Shown: piece after piece, positions 58,419-64,000 of the stretch
Layout of the letters: every line of letters begins with the position of its first letter
How positions within the stretch are numbered: position 1 is the stretch's first letter
The notes under the pieces: model-generated
The model's database searches: none
What the model was told of the DNA's origin: nothing
What the model saw: only the letters and a program-made list of their open reading frames with translations
Source: JBFELU01 sp041551965
Lineage (GTDB): Bacteria; Actinomycetota; Acidimicrobiia; Spongiisociales; UBA11373
Direction of reading: 5' to 3'
Assembly (NCBI GenBank): GCA_041551965.1
Contig: JBFELU010000006.1
Coordinates: 1-64,000 of the forward strand
Length of the DNA: 64,000 bases
Program-made: the position numbers and the translations under genes

Positions 58419-60505
58419 GGCCGGGGCTCGGGCACCGTCACCCATAGTTCCCCGGAGCCCACCCAGACGTTGCCGACGGCATCGAAACCGAGCCTGACGA
58501 AGACGCGCTGGATGCCATCCCCGTCGGGAACGACGCACATGAAGTCGACGGGGCCGAAGGAACGGGGAGTCGTGAAGTTGGCTGCGGCCTCGACCAGGCG
58601 CCGCTCTCCCCTCTCGTCCTCGAAGCGACAGGTGATCTTGGGACTCTTCTGGAGCGGCGTCATCGCGGCGAGATGGATACGCGCCGTGAGGTAGGAGCCG
58701 GGAGGCACTTCGACGGCCCGGGCGAACGGCGGGCTGTCGAGACGTACCGGTTCGGTGTCGGCGCCGGTGGCGAACTGGAGGGGTCCCGAGGTGACCGGGT
58801 CGAGTTGATCACCGGGTTCGAGATGGTCGAAGGCGAATTGGCGGACGACCCATGGTTGCTCGGTCACCCCGAGCGGTCCCGCAGTCCACTCGTCACGAAT
58901 CGGGGCGTTGGTGAGGATGGCGATACGGCCGTCTCGAGTGACGTGGAGGAGCGACCAGCCGGGGGGCCGGGAGACGAGGTAGTCGGGGATCTGTTGCTCG
59001 GCGCCGGCGAACTTCCATCCGTCCGTGTCGTAGAGGATGAGAGAGCCGGGAGGGAGTTGCTCGGGGGGCATGAGCCACTCATCGCTGAGTCCCCGACCGG
59101 GGAGAAACCGGTTGGTGATGGTGGGAGCCAGGCTCGCGAGTTCACCTTCCCAGACGACGCCGCCGAAACTGGTCCGCGAATACATGTCGATCAGCCGCAG
59201 GCTGTTGGTGTCGGACCAGACGGTGTCGTAACCCCGGGCCTCGGAGGCGAGCCAGGTGCGGACCTCGCGGTAGCCGTTATCGCGGTTCAGGAAGTAGTTG
59301 TCGTCGCCGACGGTGGCGGAGGCGGTGAATCCGACGAACACGGCGGCGAAAGCGAGCGGGACCGCAACGACGATCGGGCGCCACCGCGCTCTTCCGAGCC
59401 GATGGGCGGTCTCACGGATCGCGGCGATCCCACCGATGAAGAGCGCCGGCAAGATCGGGAACCAATAGCGGTCCTTGTCGAGGCGCAGCACCCGGCCGCC
59501 ACCGGGCTTCTCGAACCAGCCGATGGCGGAGAACACGAACCACAGGCCGAAGAGCCACAAGGCGATGATGATGAACCGCCGGGACCGTTCGATGTACGTC
59601 CAGACGGCAGTCGCGGCGGCCAGGACGAGAAAGAGCCACCCCGCCGTCTCCCGGAGCAGCAGGCGGGGCAACGCGGTGAAGGCCTTGAGGAAGGTTCCTT
59701 GGAATTCACGCGCGGAGACCTGACGCACCACGTCCCCTTTGGAGGCCCCGACCCGGCCGAGCAGCACCTCGATGCGGGTGAATGGATCACCGAATGCCAC
59801 CCAGTTCCAGGCGAACTCAGCCGCCAGGACGGCCAATCCGGCCCCGGCCAGCCACCAGATCTTGCGCCAGGGCAGGTGGTATCGCCACCACACGAGGAGC
59901 ACCAAGGGCGCAAAGAAGACGACGACCTCCTTGGATAGGTAGGCGCCCCCGAACAGCAAGCCCGAGCCGATCAGCATCGCGTGGCTGCGACGGGTCCACG
60001 GCCGGCCTTCCTCGATGTGGGCGGCGACCGCGATCAGCAGCGCCAAGCCCCCGGTGAGGAGTGCGGTGGCAGGGAGGTCGGGCCAGACCTGACTGGATCG
60101 GGTGAGAACGAACGGATTGAGAAAGACGAGGACGGCTGCAATGGTCCCGACGAGACGACCGAAGAGGATCTTCCCGAGGTAGTAGGTGGCGATCACCAGC
60201 AGGGTGCCGACGACAACCGGCACGGCATAGAACGCGGCCTCGGAATACCCGAACACCCTCTGCGCCATCCACACCGGCAGCAGCAGTCCGATGCGGGTCG
60301 TCTTGTGCTCGGGTTCGAGGTCGAGTGGATGATCGGCGGCGTCGAAGTAGAAGAACGGGTCCCGGCGGAAAGGGGCTTCGAGGAAGACGACCTGAAGGAT
60401 CAGGTAGCAGACGACCAGCATCGACGCCACCGCCCAGTCGGGGAGCCGTCCGAGGCGCGATCCGGCGGCTCCCAAGAGGGTGGCGACCCGGCGGCTACTC
60501 GTCAC
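58415..60505 (-). CDS. GT39/ArnT-like integral membrane glycosyltransferase
   Basis: 696 residues. About ten to twelve membrane segments occupy residues 20-410; the first extracytoplasmic loop has the GT-C acidic pattern YFDAADHPLDLEP. GTIAAVLVFLNPFVLTRSSQVWPDLPA is the second conserved stretch. The C-terminal 280 residues form a soluble extracytoplasmic domain, ending in a beta-sandwich-like part. Such enzymes use polyprenyl-phosphate sugars to glycosylate lipids or glycans on the outer face. It overlaps the downstream GT2 gene by 11 nt. Confidence 0.85.
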   Translation of the reverse strand: MTSSRRVATLLGAAGSRLGRLPDWAVASMLVVCYLILQVVFLEAPFRRDPFFYFDAADHPLDLEPEHKTTRIGLLLPVWMAQRVFGYSEAAFYAVPVVVGTLLVIATYYLGKILFGRLVGTIAAVLVFLNPFVLTRSSQVWPDLPATALLTGGLALLIAVAAHIEEGRPWTRRSHAMLIGSGLLFGGAYLSKEVVVFFAPLVLLVWWRYHLPWRKIWWLAGAGLAVLAAEFAWNWVAFGDPFTRIEVLLGRVGASKGDVVRQVSAREFQGTFLKAFTALPRLLLRETAGWLFLVLAAATAVWTYIERSRRFIIIALWLFGLWFVFSAIGWFEKPGGGRVLRLDKDRYWFPILPALFIGGIAAIRETAHRLGRARWRPIVVAVPLAFAAVFVGFTASATVGDDNYFLNRDNGYREVRTWLASEARGYDTVWSDTNSLRLIDMYSRTSFGGVVWEGELASLAPTITNRFLPGRGLSDEWLMPPEQLPPGSLILYDTDGWKFAGAEQQIPDYLVSRPPGWSLLHVTRDGRIAILTNAPIRDEWTAGPLGVTEQPWVVRQFAFDHLEPGDQLDPVTSGPLQFATGADTEPVRLDSPPFARAVEVPPGSYLTARIHLAAMTPLQKSPKITCRFEDERGERRLVEAAANFTTPRSFGPVDFMCVVPDGDGIQRVFVRLGFDAVGNVWVGSGELWVTVPEPRP

Positions 60506-61376
60506 GGCGCGCCAGGCGCGCCACCAGGTCGGCGATCAGCCCGATGGCCACGATCTGGAGCGACACGATGGTGAGGATGATCGCGTTGCTGGTGATGCGC
60601 AGATTCTTGTCGAAGGCGTCGTAGCCGACCTTGGCGGCGGCCATCACCAACAGGAGCATGCCCAGCGGGAGGAACACCCGCAGCGGATTGAACGTCATGA
60701 TCATCCGCACGACCTGCATGAAATAGTTGGCGGTGTCTCGGCGCCAATGGAACTTCGATTGGCCCGCTCTCGTGCGGTAGGAGATCGGGACGTATTTGAC
60801 GGGGTGGCCGCGGGACAGGAACGCCATCGAGATGGTGCTCACGCACGAAAACCCGTTGGGCAGCAGGTAGAGGTAGGGGAGCGCCACCTCCCGCCGAAAC
60901 GCCCGGAACCCGGTGTTGAGATCCGGAATCTTCTTGCGCACCAGATATGAGGCCAGTTTGCGGATGAACCATTTCGCCGGGACCCGGGCCCAGCGGTGGG
61001 TCCCCTCCTCGGTGCGGCGGGCTCCGATCACCTGGTCGTACCCGGGGGTCAACTCATCGACCAACTCGGCGATCCTGTCGTTCGGGTAGGACATGTCGGC
61101 GTCCGACCACACCACGATGTCGCCCCGGGCCGCTCTGGTCCCCCGCTTTCGGGCGTAACCCGATCCCTGGTTCTCGGCCACCTCGATCAGGGTGATGCCG
61201 CCGGTGGAGCGCAGGATCTCCGTCGATCCGTCCGTCGAGGCGTCGTCGACCACGATGATCTCGTAGGTGTAGGGGGAGTCGTCGAGACCCTTGCGGATGC
61301 GCGTGATCTCCTCCTCCAAGTGGCCCGCCTCGTTGTGGACGGGCAACACGACGCTGACGTCGACGGGATCGGGCAC
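60495..61376 (-). CDS. GT2-family polyprenyl-phosphate glycosyltransferase with C-terminal membrane helices
   Basis: 293 residues from a GTG at 61376 with GAGGAAG 3 nt upstream. DVSVVLPVHNEAGHLEEEI, then EIIVVDDASTDGSTEIL and VWSDADMSYP, give the GT-A fold with the metal-binding DAD motif. GTHRWARVPAKWFIRKLASYLV leads to two C-terminal membrane segments (FLPLGMLLLVMAAAKV and NAIILTIVSLQIVAIGLIADLV). Family members make polyprenyl-phosphate sugars, which the GT39-like enzyme encoded just downstream could use. Confidence 0.9.
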   Translation of the reverse strand: MPDPVDVSVVLPVHNEAGHLEEEITRIRKGLDDSPYTYEIIVVDDASTDGSTEILRSTGGITLIEVAENQGSGYARKRGTRAARGDIVVWSDADMSYPNDRIAELVDELTPGYDQVIGARRTEEGTHRWARVPAKWFIRKLASYLVRKKIPDLNTGFRAFRREVALPYLYLLPNGFSCVSTISMAFLSRGHPVKYVPISYRTRAGQSKFHWRRDTANYFMQVVRMIMTFNPLRVFLPLGMLLLVMAAAKVGYDAFDKNLRITSNAIILTIVSLQIVAIGLIADLVARLARRDE

Positions 61377-61432
61377 GGCTTCCTCTCGGGTGGGTGCCGA
61401 CCAAAGAGTAGCGTCGGGTGGTCCCGGCCGGA

Positions 61433-62638
61433 TCAGAGAGTGGTTCTCGCTTCGATGCGTCGGGCCAGCCGGCGCAACGGCCGCCAACTCACCAGGACGA
61501 CCGCGGCGGCGAGACCGGCGATCGTGAAGGTGGTCCTCCCACCGAGACCGTCGGCCATTGCGCTCCCGAGGACCGGACCGAACGACTGGCCCAGCCGGAC
61601 CGCCATCACGAAGACCCCGACGATGGCACCGCGATGGGTGCCGGGCACCGCCGACGTGACGAAGTCCTGCAGGAGGGGGAACGAGAAGCCGAGGCCGAGA
61701 CCCATGGCCAGGAGGCCGACTGCGACGATAGCCAGAGCGGGGGCGGCGGCCAGCACCAGGAATCCGGTGACCGTGAGGCCGAGACCGAGCGTGAAGACCC
61801 GTGCCGGGCCGTGGCGTTCGGTGAGGCGAGAGGTGGTGAGCGATCCGACGGTGCTTCCCACCGACAGCACCGCCTGGATCAAACCCCGGGCAGAGGCGGG
61901 TGAGCCGAATTCGGCTTCGAGGTAGAGGGGGACGGTGGTGAAGCCGAGGCCGGCGAAGACCACCAGCGCGAAGGTGGAGAACGGTAGGAGTCCGGCGAAG
62001 TCGGCCAGTTTGCGACGGCGCCGCAACAGGTCGTAGGTCTCGGCGAGGTGGCGGAGTGGTGGCCCCGGGCCGACACCTTCCCGGGGCCCGGGGAGCTTTC
62101 GAGCCCACCACACGAGGGGGAGGGCGAGGCCGAACACGACGAAAGGGAGGAACGGGTCGACCTCGGCGAGGAAGCCACCGAGGATCGGAGACACCATGCC
62201 GGTCATCGTGAGCCCGGCGCTGTTGATGCCGAGGGCCCAGCGGCGCTCACTGCCCGCCGGGAAGAGGTCGCCGATGAGGATCACGCCCAGCGAGAGGATC
62301 CCGGAGGTGCCGATTCCCTGGGCGGCGCGAACGGCGACCAGGGGCCAGAACGATCGAGTGAAGAAGGCGGCGGTTCCGGCGGCGCCGAAGACCGCCAGGC
62401 TCGCCATCGCCACCGTTCTCCGGCCGAGCCGGTCGTAGACGTAGCCGATGAAGGCGGCCAGGAAGATCCCGGGGATCGCCACGGCGCCCTGGATCCATCC
62501 GATGGTGGCCCGCGACACCTCGAGTTCGTCGGCGATGTCGGGCAGCGCTGGGGTGATCAGCGAGAAGGTGAGCACCCCCAACCCGGTGATGGCGACTATC
62601 AGCGGGAGGTAGGACCGTGGCGACGATGGCTCGGACAC
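61433..62638 (-). CDS. MFS transporter
   Basis: 401 residues with about 12 membrane segments. The MFS-specific motif is GYVYDRLGRRTVAMAS in loop 2-3. VRAAQGIGTSGILSLGVILIGDLF and GPVLGSAMADGLGG lie in later helices. The N-terminus is typical of drug and metabolite exporters (LPLIVAITGLGVLTFSLITPALPDI). The substrate is not inferable. It may export a product of the neighbouring glycan genes, but orientation alone does not show this. Confidence 0.9.
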   Translation of the reverse strand: MSEPSSPRSYLPLIVAITGLGVLTFSLITPALPDIADELEVSRATIGWIQGAVAIPGIFLAAFIGYVYDRLGRRTVAMASLAVFGAAGTAAFFTRSFWPLVAVRAAQGIGTSGILSLGVILIGDLFPAGSERRWALGINSAGLTMTGMVSPILGGFLAEVDPFLPFVVFGLALPLVWWARKLPGPREGVGPGPPLRHLAETYDLLRRRRKLADFAGLLPFSTFALVVFAGLGFTTVPLYLEAEFGSPASARGLIQAVLSVGSTVGSLTTSRLTERHGPARVFTLGLGLTVTGFLVLAAAPALAIVAVGLLAMGLGLGFSFPLLQDFVTSAVPGTHRGAIVGVFVMAVRLGQSFGPVLGSAMADGLGGRTTFTIAGLAAAVVLVSWRPLRRLARRIEARTTL

Positions 62639-62646
62639 CGGGCCAC

Positions 62647-62674
62647 GTTAGGGCCGGCGCGTGCCGGCCCTAAC
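62647..62674. terminator. Perfect 12-bp hairpin between the SnoaL-like gene and the MFS gene
   Basis: GTTAGGGCCGGC and GCCGGCCCTAAC are exact inverted copies around a 4-nt loop. It lies downstream of the SnoaL-like gene (minus strand) and directly before the MFS start. No T-run follows, so it would be a terminator of the U-tract-free kind common in high-GC genomes. It could also fold in the MFS leader. Confidence 0.6.
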
Positions 62675-62718
62675 AAGGCGTCGGGTCTACCGAAGTGCCG
62701 CGCTGACTGCGGCGGTTC

Positions 62719-63105
62719 CTACTCCCAGAAGGCGTCGGCGGCGTATTGGTCGAGGAACGAGATCCAGGCCTCGGTGACCTTGCCGTCGGCGACGTGGAAC
62801 ACGATCACTTGCTGATACGTCTCGGTCTTGCCCTTGCGGGTCATGGTGACGTTGACGAGCGCTACGGCGTGGTCGTCGTCGGCGAGGACGGCGTGAACGT
62901 CCTGGTTGAACGACTCGACCTCGGACACGAACCGGCCGAAGTTGCCGAAGACGGCCTCCTTGCCCTCGAAGGTGCCGGCCATGAGGCTCTTGCCGGCCGA
63001 GCGCCACACGACGTCCTCGCTGAACAAGGCGTCCATGGCCGCCATGTCACCGGCGGCGAATGCGGCGAAGCCCTTGCGGACCAAATCGGTGTTGGGATGC
63101 GACAT
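62719..63105 (-). CDS. SnoaL/NTF2-like protein
   Basis: 128 residues. DLVRKGFAAFAAGDMAAMDALFSEDVVWRSAGKS is the SnoaL/NTF2 fold start, followed by FGRFVSEVESFNQDVHAVLADDDHAVAL and HVADGKVTEAWISFLDQ. The cone-shaped alpha-beta barrel binds small hydrophobic ligands. Catalytic residues differ between members, so no activity can be given. A TGTGCACAAT element and a short leader lie upstream. Confidence 0.87.
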   Translation of the reverse strand: MSHPNTDLVRKGFAAFAAGDMAAMDALFSEDVVWRSAGKSLMAGTFEGKEAVFGNFGRFVSEVESFNQDVHAVLADDDHAVALVNVTMTRKGKTETYQQVIVFHVADGKVTEAWISFLDQYAADAFWE

Positions 63106-63320
63106 CCCTCACTCTCCTCTCCTTGGGCCCGCCGTTCGATTGCGGGCATCTCCTCCTGTTGAACATGGTTCAAGCTTGGGGGGACTGTAGGGGAGCGACG
63201 GGATTGTGCACAATCGCACTAAGTTCTCGGTGGCGACGGGAGGCAGCCACCAACGCGAAGCAGCAGGACCGGGTATGGGCGACGAACCGTCGTCTGCGCA
63301 GGCCGGGAGGTTCGAAGGTG

Positions 63321-63923
63321 CTAGTTGTCGTTCCCGCCGTGGCCGAAGTGATTGCCGGGGGGGTCGGACTGATGCCCGGGTGCGTTGCCCGAGTTGCCCG
63401 GCCGGTCGGTCGGATTCCCGGATTCGCCGTCCTGACTCGAGGCGTCGATCGGCTCGCTGCCCTTCTTGCCAAGCACCGATTTGGCGAACTGCCTCACGTA
63501 CCAACCGAAGGGCATCGTTCCCTCGAAGCCCTCTCGCATCGAATGCACGACGGCCGAGATCACGGTGCCGTGGGTGACCCGTCCGTTGGGGCCGGCGACG
63601 CTCACCGGCGTGCACCCGTCGGCCGGCTGGAGCGTGTCGTCCTCGGCGGGCTCGGTAGTCCCGTCCTCGGCGGGCTCGGTGGTCCCGTCCTCGGCGGGCT
63701 CGGTGGTCCCGTCGTCCTCGGGTGCCGCGGTGCAATCGAAGTCCTCTGGAATATCGGCAGGTGCGAAGAACCCGAAGACCAGCATCTGGGAGGTGTCGTC
63801 GTAGGTGTAGACCAACTGGGGAGCGTCACCGGCGGTTGGGGCTTTGGCGCCGGCTGAAGCCGGGAGCGCCAGCATGCCGAGGACGACCAGCGCGACGACG
63901 ACTCTGCGCAACAGCGGATTCAT
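63321..63923 (-). CDS. Secreted hypothetical protein with a DGTTEPAE repeat
   Basis: 200 residues. A signal peptide (MNPLLRRVVVALVVLGMLALPASAGA) precedes a beta-rich region (PQLVYTYDDTSQMLVFGFFA) with Cys pairs. An eight-residue repeat, DGTTEPAE, occurs three times, encoded by a 24-nt tandem repeat at about 63643-63720. The C-terminus is rich in Gly, Asn, Pro and His (SDPPGNHFGHGGN), like wall-facing low-complexity tails. No family recognised. It starts near the window end, so its own promoter region is only partly visible. Confidence 0.7.
   Translation of the reverse strand: MNPLLRRVVVALVVLGMLALPASAGAKAPTAGDAPQLVYTYDDTSQMLVFGFFAPADIPEDFDCTAAPEDDGTTEPAEDGTTEPAEDGTTEPAEDDTLQPADGCTPVSVAGPNGRVTHGTVISAVVHSMREGFEGTMPFGWYVRQFAKSVLGKKGSEPIDASSQDGESGNPTDRPGNSGNAPGHQSDPPGNHFGHGGNDN
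63643..63720. repeat. 24-nt tandem repeat inside the secreted-protein gene
   Basis: Three near-identical copies of GTCCTCGGCGGGCTCGGTGG plus a 4-nt spacer encode the acidic DGTTEPAE repeat. Such in-frame repeats are prone to expand or contract, so copy number may differ between strains. It is not a CRISPR array: there is no spacer between copies. Confidence 0.75.
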
Positions 63924-64000
63924 GAGAGGTCCCTTTCTCTATACCGCACCTACTCGATCACCCTCGGCAAAAGGGCTCGGAATCTTGAATCGGGACGTAT

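Noticed and set aside
63643..63720. Possible CRISPR-like array
   Set aside because: The 24-nt units are contiguous with no spacers and lie in frame in a secreted-protein gene.

Overview
This window is the replication-origin region of a high-GC Actinomycetota chromosome. The left arm has the order rpmH-rnpA-yidD-yidC-jag-rsmG-parA-parB on the minus strand. The right arm has dnaA-dnaN-recF-DUF721-gyrB-gyrA-DUF3566 on the plus strand. Beyond the left arm lie a cwlM-like gene, thioredoxin, thioredoxin reductase, an ECF sigma/anti-sigma pair and the CCA-adding enzyme, as in Mycobacterium and relatives. Heavy GTG start use, short lipoproteins, the DUF3566 gene after gyrA and a deazaflavin-type nitroreductase fit Actinomycetota. 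The gene complement suggests a deep lineage such as Acidimicrobiia, but this is an inference from synteny and style and I did not place it by phylogeny.

Layout, left to right. 1-2098: the 5' part of a secreted DUF11-repeat surface protein that runs off the window. 2252-8070 (minus): cis-prenyltransferase, AtuA-like protein, a duplicated zinc-metalloprotease lipoprotein, a small unknown protein and a GT4 glycosyltransferase. 8168-10407 (plus): two lipid or redox membrane-associated enzymes. 10423-17464: two ABC-2 exporters, arsenite methyltransferase, a LON-domain protein and a peptidoglycan-binding lipoprotein. 17518-21101 (minus): CCA transferase, PilT ATPase and a histone-deacetylase-family amidohydrolase, the last divergent from a GNAT acetyltransferase. 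21961-26863 (plus): DegV, sigma and anti-sigma factors, a small membrane protein, TrxB, TrxA and a CwlM-like pseudo-amidase. 26839-31647 (minus): the parB-to-rpmH origin arm, with a parS site at 29113-29128. 31648-32106: origin candidate with DnaA boxes and two palindromes. 32107-41216 (plus): dnaA to DUF3566.

41213-45053: an unknown two-gene minus-strand unit faces a cobalamin riboswitch that leads btuF-btuC-btuD. 45044-53376: VIT1/CCC1 transporter, PPK2, amylomaltase, an M23 peptidase, SurE, a thioesterase and a beta-propeller lipoprotein. 53404-54709: DUF523-DUF1722 protein and a DUF385 nitroreductase. 54720-61376: three sulfotransferases interleaved with GT4, GT39-like and GT2 enzymes, which look like a sulfated-glycoconjugate locus. 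61433-63923: MFS transporter, SnoaL-like protein and a repeat-bearing secreted protein.

Points worth a second look include a strong Shine-Dalgarno separated from the trxA start by a perfect hairpin; a GyrA whose quinolone-binding loop reads HPHSND instead of HPHGD-S/A; a CwlM-like protein that has lost its amidase zinc ligands; an rnpA reading frame with no ordinary start codon downstream of rpmH; and repeated convergent gene pairs that share overlapping stop codons.
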